Positions 1 through 7,342 of a stretch of DNA of 64,000 bases are shown piece after piece. Each line of letters begins with the position of its first letter. The first letter of the stretch is position 1. Location: IMG/VR virus record IMGVR_UViG_3300035665_000004, positions 1 to 64,000 of that record, one strand, 5' to 3'. The translations under genes and the position numbers were made by a program. The notes beneath the pieces are model-generated. The model was not told the origin of the DNA. It was given only the letters and a program-made list of their open reading frames with translations, and did no database searches. The stretch is from a virus.

Positions 1-5
1 CAGTC

Positions 6-314
6 ATGTTAAGTGCAGAAGAAGCATCAAAATTATCGATTGAAGCAGTTAGATTAAAAAATGAAGAATTGGAGCGAAATATTACTTTCATCATGAATGA
101 TATAATTGAACCTCAAATAATTAAAGCCTCTTCAAATGGTAATTTCATAATAACCACTATTATTAAACCCGAAAATTTGCCATCAACAATGAGTGACGCA
201 GATATATATAACATTGTTAATTTGACAATGGTTAACCTTGGTGGTTTAGGATATGACGCAGAATTTACCAAATCTAATGGCGATTATAAATTAGTGGTTA
301 AATGGAAAAAATAA
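6..314 (+). CDS. Small hypothetical protein
   Basis: A 102-residue reading frame at the window edge; the frame could extend upstream of the window, so the start is uncertain. No family recognised. The C-terminus (LGYDAEF...YKLVVKW) has a short pattern also seen at the ends of the proteins at 4750, 11232 and 19786: a helix ending in LGY or RGY followed by a beta hairpin ending in I/V-x-W. These may be divergent members of one phage family. No signal peptide or membrane segment. Confidence 0.6.
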   Translation: MLSAEEASKLSIEAVRLKNEELERNITFIMNDIIEPQIIKASSNGNFIITTIIKPENLPSTMSDADIYNIVNLTMVNLGGLGYDAEFTKSNGDYKLVVKWKK

Positions 315-338
315 TTTTCGGTCTAACTGAAATTTTAC

Positions 339-367
339 TTGACATCATGGGCGTTTTGTGTTACAAT
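339..367 (+). promoter_or_regulatory. Early sigma70-type promoter
   Basis: TTGACA (339-344), 17 bp spacer, TACAAT (362-367), 37 bases before the ATG at 405. Confidence 0.85.
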
Positions 368-404
368 AACTCATCAATTGAAAACAATCGTGAGGAAATA
401 TTTT

Positions 405-824
405 ATGAACGGCGTGAAAGTAGTAATTAACGGTACATATGGTGGTTTCGGATTATCGGAAGAAGCAGTTAAAGAATACGCAAAATTGAAAGGGTTAACT
501 TTGACGATCACTAAAACCGAATATGGTAGCAATGTATATTGGACAAATAAATTCTGGGAAGGGAAATATAAAGGCCCATTATCACATAAAGAATTCATGG
601 CACTCGATGAAAAAAATCAAAAAGAATATTTACAATCAAGCATTTCCGCCATGTTAGTTGTAGATGAAATTCCAAGAAACGATGTGACCCTAATTCGTGT
701 AGTAGAAAAACTGGGAAACCGGGCTAATGGTCCATACGCAGAGTTGTACATAGAAGAAGTTTATGGGGAACATTATACTATTGACGAGTATGACGGTTGC
801 GAACAAATTCGGTATTTAGGATAA
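405..824 (+). CDS. Conserved phage protein with VINGTYGGFGLS motif
   Basis: 139 residues from the ATG at 405, chosen because GAGGAAAT lies just upstream and the promoter at 339-367 sits inside the longer open frame. The N-terminal motif MNGVKVVINGTYGGFGLS followed by SEEAVKEYAKLKG is typical of a small family common in unrelated large phages; I know of no proven function. Tyr/Glu/Asp-rich C-terminus (EEVYGEHYTIDEYDG). Soluble by eye. First gene of the operon driven from 339; the small gene at 848 follows after 23 bases. Confidence 0.75.
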   Translation: MNGVKVVINGTYGGFGLSEEAVKEYAKLKGLTLTITKTEYGSNVYWTNKFWEGKYKGPLSHKEFMALDEKNQKEYLQSSISAMLVVDEIPRNDVTLIRVVEKLGNRANGPYAELYIEEVYGEHYTIDEYDGCEQIRYLG

Positions 825-847
825 CCAATTAATTAATGGGGGTTACA

Positions 848-997
848 ATGGGTTTAATTAGGCAAATGGAAATGGTAGTGGATAAACGTGAATCCAAAGC
901 AAGAAAACCTTGGATTATCCGAGCGTATCCCTACCATAGATTTTATGTTTTTATCAACACAAGCAATTTTGCCCGAAATTCCCTAAGAAAAAAATAA
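848..997 (+). CDS. Small basic hypothetical protein
   Basis: 49 codons starting at ATG 848 behind a strong GGGGG ribosome site. Product is basic (many Arg/Lys, ends RNSLRKK) with a Tyr/Phe cluster (YPYHRFYVF). No family recognised. Co-transcribed with the gene at 405. Confidence 0.55.
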   Translation: MGLIRQMEMVVDKRESKARKPWIIRAYPYHRFYVFINTSNFARNSLRKK

Positions 998-1008
998 TAT
1001 GTAAACAC

Positions 1009-1037
1009 TTGACATCTTATTCAAAATACGATATAAT
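1009..1037 (+). promoter_or_regulatory. Early sigma70-type promoter
   Basis: TTGACA (1009-1014), 17 bp, TATAAT (1032-1037); drives the gene at 1104. Confidence 0.88.
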
Positions 1038-1103
1038 ATATCAACAGTCAAGTATTGATTGTATAATTTCTTTGTAATTAATCTTTTAAAGTGAGTAACC
1101 CTT

Positions 1104-1340
1104 ATGTCAATTAAATCGACAAACAATCAAAAAGGATTTCAATGGTTAATGGATAACAGAGAAGTATTGGATGAGGCATTGCGTTATTGGGCAGCAAGAG
1201 AATATAATGGTTTTGAAATTGGTGAACAATTAATTGATGAGATGTATGAAATTCTTGGAATGGAAAATGAATTATCCACAATGAATTTCACCTCAATGGG
1301 GTTATTTGAAAACAAATATATCTTAGATTCAGAAGATTAA
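1104..1340 (+). CDS. Hypothetical acidic protein, 78 aa
   Basis: Start at ATG 1104 with GTGAG upstream. Mostly helical, acidic; contains WLMDNREVLDEALRYWAAREY, suggesting amphipathic helices. No recognised domain. Followed by a hairpin at 1356-1384 that may attenuate read-through into the next genes. Confidence 0.65.
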   Translation: MSIKSTNNQKGFQWLMDNREVLDEALRYWAAREYNGFEIGEQLIDEMYEILGMENELSTMNFTSMGLFENKYILDSED

Positions 1341-1355
1341 AATAAAAACCACTGT

Positions 1356-1384
1356 AGAGACACTCTATTTTTAGTTGTGTCTCT
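1356..1384 (+). terminator. Intergenic hairpin, possible attenuator
   Basis: AGAGACAC (1356-1363) pairs with GTGTCTCT (1377-1384) around a 13-nt loop. There is no strong T-run after it, so a full terminator is doubtful. Confidence 0.4.
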
Positions 1385-1393
1385 CTTGAAATA

Positions 1394-1675
1394 GTGATAC
1401 ACAACATGGATTTAAAAATGAGAATTTCAGCAATGGGTTTTAAATGGTGGGTGTTATTTATTACACCTAATAAGGAAATTGAACACTCAGTGGGTTTCGA
1501 AGGTTTGCCAAATGTAGCTTCATTAGTAGAAATTTTAAATGAGTTGAACACAGATGTTAATGTTGAGTTCAGTGTTCCAGTGGATGAGCTCCATGTAATG
1601 ATTATCCAAAATGAGGAATATTTAGAAATCTTTGGTGATTTAGATTTAGAGGAAATTACTAATGTACACCACTAG
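1394..1675 (+). CDS. Hypothetical protein, about 85-93 aa
   Basis: Start uncertain: GTG 1394, ATG 1406 and ATG 1418 are all in frame with no clear ribosome site. Product begins with a hydrophobic beta-rich stretch (MGFKWWVLFITPN) and has an acidic C-terminus. It overlaps the next gene by 14 nt, typical of translational coupling. No family recognised. Confidence 0.5.
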   Translation: MIHNMDLKMRISAMGFKWWVLFITPNKEIEHSVGFEGLPNVASLVEILNELNTDVNVEFSVPVDELHVMIIQNEEYLEIFGDLDLEEITNVHH

Positions 1676-2153
1676 AACCAATGTTGCCCAAAACTATTAT
1701 AATCTTCGTAATCCAACAAAACAAACCAAAAGTAGTCCTGTTCCTATCATTTCCAATTTTGCGTTAATCCTACTGTATGTTTATCAGGATATGAAAAAAA
1801 ATAAATCATGTGAATACATTAAAAAAGAGTTAGTGGGTGATGCATTAGGACACATCGATCAGAAGTATGTTTTATGGAACTGGTCTTCTTCAGCATTTGG
1901 CAGAGAATTTGATGCGTTTTCCTTTAACAACTTAATCAAATATGATAAGATTAAAAAGAGATGGTATCCAACAAACCAATTGGTGGAATATATCGATTAT
2001 CATTTTGGTCCATATACTAAAATACCACTTACCTCTGCTCTCTATCCATTTAAGGAAGCTATCACTTATAATGAAAATGCAAACATACAGAAACAAAAAA
2101 ACATTGTCCTGTATCGAAAGAAGAAAGAAGTAATGAACAAATTTTTCTTCTAA
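1662..2153 (+). CDS. Hypothetical basic protein, 163 aa
   Basis: Begins within the end of the preceding gene (ATG 1662). Basic throughout, with an N-terminal Asn/Thr/Lys-rich tail and a Lys-rich end (KKKEVMNKFFF). The middle contains WNWSSSAFGREFDAFSFNN and RRWYPT-like aromatic patches that could be nucleic-acid contacting, but no known fold is evident. Confidence 0.6.
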   Translation: MYTTRTNVAQNYYNLRNPTKQTKSSPVPIISNFALILLYVYQDMKKNKSCEYIKKELVGDALGHIDQKYVLWNWSSSAFGREFDAFSFNNLIKYDKIKKRWYPTNQLVEYIDYHFGPYTKIPLTSALYPFKEAITYNENANIQKQKNIVLYRKKKEVMNKFFF

Positions 2154-2170
2154 AAAAATAAAAATAAGTG

Positions 2171-2199
2171 TTGACAACCATGTTGAGCTATGATATAAT
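2171..2199 (+). promoter_or_regulatory. Early sigma70-type promoter
   Basis: TTGACA (2171-2176), 17 bp, TATAAT (2194-2199), followed by an ATCAATTTAATAAAGGGG leader before ATG 2230. Confidence 0.88.
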
Positions 2200-2229
2200 A
2201 ACCTATCAATTTAATAAAGGGGTTCCAAA

Positions 2230-2466
2230 ATGAAAAGCAATTGGTTTGAAACATTGGTAGCAGCACTTGATTCAGAAGGTTTAAATGATAAATGGCCTTT
2301 GGGTTTAAACATTTCTTATGGTGAAACAGTTCGATTTGTCACGGATGATTTTTATTTGATTTCTGTTTATCGCAGTGACACTGGTCGCTATGAAAGACCA
2401 GTTTGGTATTCAACTATTACCGCCGCGGCAAGAAGAAAAATGGAAGACCAACTACAAGCAGTTTAA
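2230..2466 (+). CDS. Hypothetical protein, 78 aa
   Basis: ATG 2230 with AAAGGGG ribosome site. Compact soluble protein; residues ETVRFVTDDFYLISVYRSDT suggest a beta sheet, ending in a helix AAARRKMEDQLQAV. No family recognised. First gene after the promoter at 2171. Confidence 0.65.
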   Translation: MKSNWFETLVAALDSEGLNDKWPLGLNISYGETVRFVTDDFYLISVYRSDTGRYERPVWYSTITAAARRKMEDQLQAV

Positions 2467-2516
2467 CCTTACATTCTCACCAATTATACTAAATCTAATA
2501 TCAAATGGAGAACAAA

Positions 2517-2693
2517 ATGGTCGTTCAATATGTCGCAATGATTGAATTTAGCACTAGACAACAAAACGTATTAGTCACTGTAAAACGATATGGTTTGGAC
2601 ATTGATCAAGTTAAAGAACATGTTGAAAATGGTTATCCAGGTGGAAAAGTTTTACAACTTATCCAATTGCAGGGTGAAATAGAACTGTTCTAA
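2517..2693 (+). CDS. Hypothetical protein, 58 aa
   Basis: Start chosen at ATG 2517 because GGAG lies inside the alternative upstream start at 2505 and is correctly spaced from 2517. Alternating hydrophobic residues (VQYVAMIEF, NVLVTVKRYG) suggest a small beta-alpha-beta fold. Function unknown. Confidence 0.55.
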   Translation: MVVQYVAMIEFSTRQQNVLVTVKRYGLDIDQVKEHVENGYPGGKVLQLIQLQGEIELF

Positions 2694-2707
2694 CGGCCTA
2701 CTTTCAC

Positions 2708-2736
2708 TTGACATCCTGCATTAGATTTGATACAAT
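2708..2736 (+). promoter_or_regulatory. Early sigma70-type promoter
   Basis: TTGACA (2708-2713), 17 bp, TACAAT (2731-2736), upstream of ATG 2766. Confidence 0.85.
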
Positions 2737-2765
2737 AAACCGCACTTATTGATAAAGGGTACAAA

Positions 2766-2927
2766 ATGAATTATTTCACCACTCGTTATGCAGCAATGAA
2801 AGCATTCCCTAACAGTATCATCAGAAAAATTTTGAACCACCACGTAAACGCGAATGTCGGTGATTATGTGGTTTTCAATGATTATTCAACCTATGAAGAT
2901 TGGAAACAATGTGGTCATGTGAGATAA
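2766..2927 (+). CDS. Small hypothetical protein, 53 aa
   Basis: Short gene placed directly after a near-consensus promoter with AAAGGG upstream of ATG 2766. Product has a basic helical N-terminus and a polar C-terminus (GDYVVFNDYSTYEDW). No family recognised. Confidence 0.55.
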   Translation: MNYFTTRYAAMKAFPNSIIRKILNHHVNANVGDYVVFNDYSTYEDWKQCGHVR

Positions 2928-2968
2928 ATTAAACTCAATTACATCAACCACAACTAAAGGAAAGCAAA

Positions 2969-3070
2969 ATGAATTTGTTAGATGCAATCGAAGCAATAGA
3001 AAAAGAAAAAAGAAATGCAGTATGTAATAGTACCAGGGTATGGCAGAGTGTTTGTAACTGTATTTGCTAA
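2969..3070 (+). pseudogene. Possible frameshifted small gene
   Basis: ATG 2969 behind AAAGGAAAGC opens a 33-codon frame whose last part reads as Cys/Trp-rich nonsense (STRVWQSVCNCIC). The overlapping frame from ATG 3007 reads MQYVIVPGYGRVFVTVFAKN, a far more protein-like beta sequence. A single-base indel in the AAAAAGAAAAAAG run could have split one gene. Alternatively only the first short peptide is real. Confidence 0.3.
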
Positions 3071-3075
3071 AAATC

Positions 3076-3104
3076 TCGACATTATGGGCGTTATTTGTTA
3101 TAAT
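3076..3104 (+). promoter_or_regulatory. Early promoter with TCGACA -35
   Basis: TCGACA (3076-3081), 17 bp, TATAAT (3099-3104). It lies 242 bases ahead of the next confident start at 3346. Confidence 0.75.
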
Positions 3105-3345
3105 ATAGTTGTAGTATAAATTTAATCAATCTCTATAGGTAATCAAATAAACGAATTAAAAACCAATGTTTTCCCATTAAGTTATTGCGCCTCAACAGTA
3201 GCAAACGCAGTTATCGACAGCACAATTATTGCTGTAATTTTGGTTGCTATTGACTTTATGAAAAAAATTGAATACTGATATTCAAATCAGTTTATCATAT
3301 TTACGGTTTCAATCATCAATTCAACTCAATAAGAGAGTCAATATC
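3105..3345 (+). other. Leader/intergenic stretch with an orphan frame
   Basis: No convincing gene. One frame (about 3138-3278) reads as a small membrane-like peptide (DSTIIAVILVAIDFMKKIEY at its end) but has no ATG, GTG or TTG in a usable place. It may be a decayed gene or long leader of the gene at 3346. Confidence 0.3.
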
Positions 3346-3585
3346 ATGACTATCACCAGAACCGAAGCGGAACAAATCTTAACACCATTATTTCAAGCAA
3401 TTAAAAGCAAAGCAGAAGTTGGTGTACCTGACGAAGACGAAGACGAGCGTCAATTGGCTGAGTTCAGAAGTTTATACGAGTTACAGTATATGCAAGCACA
3501 TATGGCTAGTTTACTAATGATGCTCGACAACTATCAACTCGAGTGCGAACAGCAAAGAATAACTCAAATCATTGCCGGAATTTAA
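3346..3585 (+). CDS. Hypothetical acidic protein, 79 aa
   Basis: Start at ATG 3346 behind AAGAGAG; the open frame extends upstream but that part lies in the leader. Two helices joined by a very acidic linker (VPDEDEDERQ). Mostly helical with Leu/Met heptads (ELQYMQAHMASLLMMLDNYQ), possibly a small helical bundle. No family recognised. Confidence 0.6.
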   Translation: MTITRTEAEQILTPLFQAIKSKAEVGVPDEDEDERQLAEFRSLYELQYMQAHMASLLMMLDNYQLECEQQRITQIIAGI

Positions 3586-3751
3586 TTAAGAATAATACAA
3601 CTCATTGGTGGACATGGATGTCCAAATCAGTTTATCTTGTTTGTTGGAATTTGTCAATAGGACATTAATAGTGTGAAAACCAAAGGAAATTGATGCTGGG
3701 TCACTATCCGAAATTTCTTAAACATCACCACAAAAACAGTTTAAAAAATCC

Positions 3752-3780
3752 TTGACATTTAGAACCCCACCTGTTATAAT
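3752..3780 (+). promoter_or_regulatory. Early sigma70-type promoter
   Basis: TTGACA (3752-3757), 17 bp, TATAAT (3775-3780); leader then GGAG and ATG 3815. Confidence 0.88.
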
Positions 3781-3814
3781 ATCTCATCAATTAAATAATC
3801 AGTCGGAGATGAAA

Positions 3815-4060
3815 ATGAATAAAAAAATCCAAAACATTATGAAGGAATGCTACATTCCTGTAATTGATCGGGATGGTGATGGTGAGTACGATATGGAAAA
3901 ATTTGCTAAATTACTTATCCTTCACTGTGCTCAGGCGGCTGAAATGGCATCACAAACAGATATGGATTCTACAGAAATCTACATCATAGAACAAATGGGA
4001 TTGGGTACAGAAAATGGAGCTGTTAATTGGTATTATGATAACAAACATTTAGTCAAGTAA
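3815..4060 (+). CDS. Hypothetical protein with EF-hand-like loop, 81 aa
   Basis: ATG 3815 is preferred over ATG 3809 because GGAG is 6 nt away. Residues around 18-30 read DRDGDGEYDMEKF, close to an EF-hand calcium-binding loop (D-x-D-x-D-G-x-x-x-x-x-E), though with shifted spacing. The rest is helical. No family recognised. First gene of an operon running to about 5694. Confidence 0.6.
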   Translation: MNKKIQNIMKECYIPVIDRDGDGEYDMEKFAKLLILHCAQAAEMASQTDMDSTEIYIIEQMGLGTENGAVNWYYDNKHLVK

Positions 4061-4091
4061 TTCATAATTAATTGAAACTGGAAAAAACATT

Positions 4092-4394
4092 ATGCAAGCA
4101 TACTTAGAACAATTGGTTAAAGTAAATGTACTAAAATTCAACCAAGAAAATAACACATATGAAACCAGTAATGGGTTCAAAATCACTTTAGCTGATCATG
4201 GTTGTGAATGGAATATAGATTGTTTTTATATTAACAAGACATCAAATAAAGTAATGGCAGTTACCGATGAATGGGATTATGATGAATGTAATGACCTCGA
4301 AAAAGAATTTTCTAACCCCGATTATTTAACCATTGAAAAAGTTGTTGAAGTAACGCTCGAACAGTTGCTTGATGAAGCTACTAACGGACAATAA
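4092..4394 (+). CDS. Hypothetical acidic protein, 100 aa
   Basis: ATG 4092. Acidic, Asn/Asp-rich, alternating strands (YETSNGFKITLADHG) and a C-terminal helix (EVTLEQLLDEATN). No ribosome site of note. No recognised domain. Confidence 0.6.
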   Translation: MQAYLEQLVKVNVLKFNQENNTYETSNGFKITLADHGCEWNIDCFYINKTSNKVMAVTDEWDYDECNDLEKEFSNPDYLTIEKVVEVTLEQLLDEATNGQ

Positions 4395-4459
4395 AAAAGA
4401 TTGGTATTTGGAAGACGTGAAAACAGTAGTTGACCTAAACACCGAAGAGGACAAATAGT

Positions 4460-4693
4460 ATGCCACTTAACATTCACAAAGAACACTTTCAAGGTTTGGT
4501 TAACAAGAATAAAGATCTTAGACAAACATTACAGGCTGCAGCCAAAGCTAAGATAAATGGTGATTGGTGTATTATTGAAGCAGTACCATTTGATGAAGAA
4601 ATGGTCTATTGCTACAATGAAGAAACTCACGTTCAATACGCAATTCGATTTAGAGATATTGACTTTGGTAATCTCAAAACAATTTTGAAATAA
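4460..4693 (+). CDS. Hypothetical protein, paralogue of the gene at 9944
   Basis: 77 residues. It shares an ordered set of blocks with the protein at 9944: H-x2-HF-x2-LV, KDLR-x-L, W-x-IIEAVPFDE-x-M-x-YCY, and a final QY-x-I-x-F strand. The pattern (helix then beta sheet with the IEAVPFDE loop) indicates one small soluble family kept twice in this early region. Function unknown; not a family I can name. Confidence 0.7.
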   Translation: MPLNIHKEHFQGLVNKNKDLRQTLQAAAKAKINGDWCIIEAVPFDEEMVYCYNEETHVQYAIRFRDIDFGNLKTILK

Positions 4694-4749
4694 GGATATG
4701 TACGACAGCAACAACTACTCAGGTACGTGAACTACTGCGTAAACATTAT

Positions 4750-5088
4750 GTGTTTCCGAAAACAGCTGAACTCTACACAAACAAACTCCAGAATTCAATT
4801 GGTTTAGTAACAGGTTTATTTGTGGCTACATTGTTTGACAATGTGGTTAACGATGTTCTAGAACAAGTTGAGAGAGAAATTATCAACTCTTGTGGTATTG
4901 GTGAATCCTCAACAGCGTTTCATATTACAGCAAGAATTGTTCCGTATGAGTATAAACAAGAGTTGATAAAATTAGTTGCTGATGCGGTATCCGGTGAATT
5001 GATTAAATTAGGCTACATTGTTTCGATAGAAAAAGAATACTCAGAATACACGATTTACACACTTGAAATTGATTGGCATGAAGAATGA
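4750..5088 (+). CDS. Hypothetical protein, 112 aa, start uncertain
   Basis: The GTG at 4750 is the first conventional start, but the frame is open back to 4672 and upstream codons read QVRELLRKHYVFPKTAELY, which looks like genuine protein. An AAGGA site at 4692-4696 precedes an out-of-frame ATG at 4698, so either a non-ATG start or a small frameshift is possible. The C-terminus (LGYIVSIEKEY...LEIDW) has the LGY...I-x-W pattern shared with proteins at 6, 11232 and 19786. Confidence 0.55.
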   Translation: MFPKTAELYTNKLQNSIGLVTGLFVATLFDNVVNDVLEQVEREIINSCGIGESSTAFHITARIVPYEYKQELIKLVADAVSGELIKLGYIVSIEKEYSEYTIYTLEIDWHEE

Positions 5089-5120
5089 TTTAAAAACCAT
5101 TTACAACCACGGAGTGAGTT

Positions 5121-5438
5121 ATGACACACGAATTAGACGTTATTGCAAAAATTGATGGATCTACATTAGTGTTAAAAGGCCAACTGTTTGGCAAAGTTGA
5201 ATACGACTTAACTGAATGGGTAGATAGCGACGACATGTCAGAACTGACGTGTGATGTTGTAGTAGACGGCGATCCACGCTATCCAACATTAGTATTGTCA
5301 ACACGAGTTGGGTTTAGTTTAAGTCCACGTACAGGCAAGTTAGACCGTTGCTGTATCTGCTGTGCCTATAGTTCACGCGACTGTGTTTGCGGTGCATGGG
5401 ATAACGTAGATGATTACTACAATGACGACGAGTATTAA
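5121..5438 (+). CDS. Cys-rich hypothetical protein, 105 aa
   Basis: ATG 5121 after GGAGTGAG. An N-terminal beta-rich part is followed by CCICC...CVC near residues 77-91 and a very acidic Tyr/Asp tail. The six clustered cysteines could bind zinc or an iron-sulfur centre, but spacing fits no family I know. Third of the genes downstream of the promoter at 3752. Confidence 0.6.
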   Translation: MTHELDVIAKIDGSTLVLKGQLFGKVEYDLTEWVDSDDMSELTCDVVVDGDPRYPTLVLSTRVGFSLSPRTGKLDRCCICCAYSSRDCVCGAWDNVDDYYNDDEY

Positions 5439-5475
5439 ACGTCTTTACAATCCAATAACACACGCAGTGAGAAAA

Positions 5476-5694
5476 ATGGCTAAAATTAACTTAGATGTAA
5501 ACTTGTCAACAGAACAATTAATCGTTGCGTTAAAAGACGGAATCGAACAATTAGAATTATACGACCACTGTACGATAGAATTAGGTGGGGACGTAGTAAT
5601 TCAATTAGCATCACCCAGAGCAAAAAGGTTTAGTTTACACGCGGTAGATTGTGTTAAATATTCTTTGGCAACTGATGTAAATAGTCCTTCATAA
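5476..5694 (+). CDS. Hypothetical protein, 72 aa
   Basis: Start taken at ATG 5476 (GTGAG upstream) rather than 5410, which lies inside the preceding gene. Soluble alpha/beta protein with EQLIVALKDGIEQLELYDH followed by beta strands. No family recognised. Confidence 0.55.
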   Translation: MAKINLDVNLSTEQLIVALKDGIEQLELYDHCTIELGGDVVIQLASPRAKRFSLHAVDCVKYSLATDVNSPS

Positions 5695-5762
5695 TCTAAT
5701 AACACACGGTGATGAAAATGCAAACTTTTTGAGTGTGTATTAAAAAATTGTTAAAAAAGTGC

Positions 5763-5791
5763 TTGACAAACTTGCCAAAGTAAAGTATAAT
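5763..5791 (+). promoter_or_regulatory. Early sigma70-type promoter
   Basis: TTGACA (5763-5768), 17 bp, TATAAT (5786-5791), followed by the conserved TTCATACTTAATTAAACGGAGA leader. Confidence 0.88.
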
Positions 5792-5821
5792 AATTCATAC
5801 TTAATTAAACGGAGAAAAAAA

Positions 5822-6028
5822 ATGATAGACGCAACTGGTAAAGAATTACAAATTGGTGATAAGGTTGTAACTAATCAGAATGATATTCGATTAGTTGTTG
5901 GTATTGTTGAAAGTTTCACTGAAGGTTTTACTGCACAGAAAGTCAAAATTAGATTAACATCCATATCAGGTGAGTATAGCGATTATACCTGTTTAAAATT
6001 CCCTGATCAATGTGCAAAAGTAGATTAA
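5822..6028 (+). CDS. Small KOW/SH3-like hypothetical protein, 68 aa
   Basis: ATG 5822 behind CGGAGA. Begins with GKELQIGDKVV, then strand-rich segments (IRLVVGIVESFTEGF, KVKIRLTSISG), the layout of small SH3-like barrel proteins in which GDKV opens the first strand. Function unknown. Confidence 0.6.
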   Translation: MIDATGKELQIGDKVVTNQNDIRLVVGIVESFTEGFTAQKVKIRLTSISGEYSDYTCLKFPDQCAKVD

Positions 6029-6036
6029 AAAAGTGC

Positions 6037-6065
6037 TTGCTTTGTTCAAGCGGATAAGGTATAAT
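6037..6065 (+). promoter_or_regulatory. Early promoter ahead of structured element
   Basis: TTGCTT (6037-6042), 17 bp, TATAAT (6060-6065). Predicted transcription start near 6072, so the transcript would begin about ten bases before the 6082-6230 inverted-repeat element. Confidence 0.7.
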
Positions 6066-6081
6066 GAATCATAATTAAATT

Positions 6082-6230
6082 AAACGCTTTCAGGACGGCT
6101 TTGCTGGTGACCGAATCCAGCTTAACGATAGTTTGGCGAGTAGGGTGGTTCCTATGGTCTGGACTAATCGGGATACCATACTGCTGACCACAGTTACTGG
6201 CGAAAACCCAGTGCCGTCCTGAAAGCGTTT
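6082..6230 (+). ncRNA. Candidate structured RNA closed by an 18-bp stem
   Basis: Bases 6082-6099 are perfectly complementary to 6213-6230 (18 bp). The 113 nt between them are visibly richer in G and C than the surroundings and contain further short helices: GCTGG/CCAGC near 6103-6121, TAGG/CCTA near 6141-6154, TATGGT/ACCATA near 6153-6180, and ACTGG/CCAGT near 6196-6212. It begins about 10 nt after a predicted transcription start and ends 20 nt before the ATG at 6250, so it could be a stand-alone RNA or a 5' leader of that gene. It matches no riboswitch, ribozyme or tRNA I can recognise. Either orientation could be functional. Confidence 0.6.
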
Positions 6231-6249
6231 CTACAATAGCGGAGGGAAA

Positions 6250-6405
6250 ATGAATAATGAATTGCGACAAGATGTACTTAGATTAAAAGACGAGTTGTCT
6301 AAACGAGCATTTGATGAAAATCAAGAAGTCAAAAATAGCGATTTGGCTGAGGTGGTTTGGAAATTAAATAGTTGCCTTGGCCAAGGCTATCCTAGAAAAA
6401 AATAA
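6250..6405 (+). CDS. Small hypothetical protein, 51 aa
   Basis: ATG 6250 behind GGAGGG. Charged helical protein (LRQDVLRLKDELSKRAF) that ends with a basic tail. It is the first gene after the structured element at 6082-6230, so that element may govern it. Confidence 0.55.
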   Translation: MNNELRQDVLRLKDELSKRAFDENQEVKNSDLAEVVWKLNSCLGQGYPRKK

Positions 6406-6418
6406 TAGCGGCCGGGAA

Positions 6419-6631
6419 ATGAATATAAAAAATAAATTTATCGAGAATACATTTTTGTTTATTGTGATACATTTGTATTGTTTAATTGCTATGCCTTGGC
6501 ATATCTATCAAATAAAACAGCGAGATAAACAAAACCAAAAATCACAAATTACAAAAGAAATGATGGATAAAAAAATTCAAGATTTAAATAAATTTTACGG
6601 TAAAAAGTGCTTGACAAACTCGACAAAGTAA
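6419..6631 (+). CDS. Small membrane protein, 70 aa
   Basis: Start at ATG 6419. One transmembrane segment at about residues 10-28 (ENTFLFIVIHLYCLIAMPW) followed by a charged cytoplasmic-type helix rich in Lys/Gln. The end of the gene overlaps the -35 box of the promoter at 6611. Confidence 0.55.
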   Translation: MNIKNKFIENTFLFIVIHLYCLIAMPWHIYQIKQRDKQNQKSQITKEMMDKKIQDLNKFYGKKCLTNSTK

Positions 6632-6639
6632 AGTATAAT
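6611..6639 (+). promoter_or_regulatory. Early sigma70-type promoter
   Basis: TTGACA (6611-6616), 17 bp, TATAAT (6634-6639). Most of it lies inside the end of the preceding gene. Confidence 0.85.
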
Positions 6640-6665
6640 GAATCATAATTAAAGAGGAGAGGAAA

Positions 6666-6923
6666 ATGGCTAGAGAAACCACTCAACAATATATCGATAG
6701 ATATTGGAGAAAAGTGTTTAATAAATCTACAACTAAAGATAGATTAATTGAAATGGGATTAAAAATTGATCAACATGAGTTCAACCTACAAAGACTTAAC
6801 AGTCGTGTTAAGTCACTGGTAACTGTTTTAGATGATGTAGGTAAATTACTCGAAGAACAAATGTCTTTGTTAAATAAAGCCGAGACTCATATAGATAATG
6901 CAATAAAAATTTTACAGGAATGA
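6666..6923 (+). CDS. Coiled-coil hypothetical protein, 85 aa
   Basis: ATG 6666 behind GAGGAGAGG. After a basic N-terminus, residues 27-85 form a near-continuous heptad pattern (LNSRVKSLVTVLDDVGKLLE) consistent with a coiled coil. Function unknown. Bases 6924-7037 behind it hold no clear gene, only a start-less frame reading GNVDDEFWCGHESGEIQ that may be a gene remnant. Confidence 0.65.
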   Translation: MARETTQQYIDRYWRKVFNKSTTKDRLIEMGLKIDQHEFNLQRLNSRVKSLVTVLDDVGKLLEEQMSLLNKAETHIDNAIKILQE

Positions 6924-7037
6924 TGGTTTTATCAGTGGTAATGTGGATGATGAATTTTGGTGCGGTCATGAATCTGGAGAGATTCAATTGGTGAGTGATG
7001 TGCTAAGTGAACGTGGTATTACCTGATGGGAGGAATA

Positions 7038-7268
7038 ATGTCCGAAACAGCGTTTCTAATATGTTGGATGATTGTAGGTTTAGTAATTGTAGACTTAATA
7101 TTTCAGTATCTAGATAATGTGAATGACCTAATTAAAAAACGATGGTTGAGAATCACTATAAAAAGTATTGGATTAGTAGCCTGGCCATTTTATCTTATGC
7201 TAATAGGTGTAGGTGTGGCAATTACGTTCATCTTAGAAAGTGATATTTTTAAAAGATTCTTTGAATAA
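7038..7268 (+). CDS. Small membrane protein, 76 aa
   Basis: ATG 7038 selected because GGAGGA lies 6 nt upstream. Two transmembrane segments: residues about 4-23 (AFLICWMIVGLVIVDLIFQY) and about 44-66 (GLVAWPFYLMLIGVGVAIT). A basic loop lies between (KKRWLRITIK). No family recognised. Confidence 0.65.
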   Translation: MSETAFLICWMIVGLVIVDLIFQYLDNVNDLIKKRWLRITIKSIGLVAWPFYLMLIGVGVAITFILESDIFKRFFE

Positions 7269-7282
7269 ACTTTTAAAAACTC

Positions 7283-7311
7283 TTGTCATTCAATGTTGGT
7301 TGTAATATAAT
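7283..7311 (+). promoter_or_regulatory. Early sigma70-type promoter
   Basis: TTGTCA (7283-7288), 17 bp, TATAAT (7306-7311), CGGAG leader, ATG 7343. Confidence 0.8.
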
Positions 7312-7342
7312 AATTCTTATTTAATAACATCGGAGATAAAAA

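Noticed and set aside
6082-6230. tRNA, tmRNA or hammerhead ribozyme.
   Set aside because: An 18-bp closing stem is too long for tRNA, there is no T-loop GTTCGA-type motif, and the hammerhead core CTGANGA is absent although CGAAAAC is present.
6046-6270. 74-residue frame on the minus strand over the inverted-repeat element.
   Set aside because: It is produced by the palindromic structured element; no ribosome site, and it runs against all surrounding genes.
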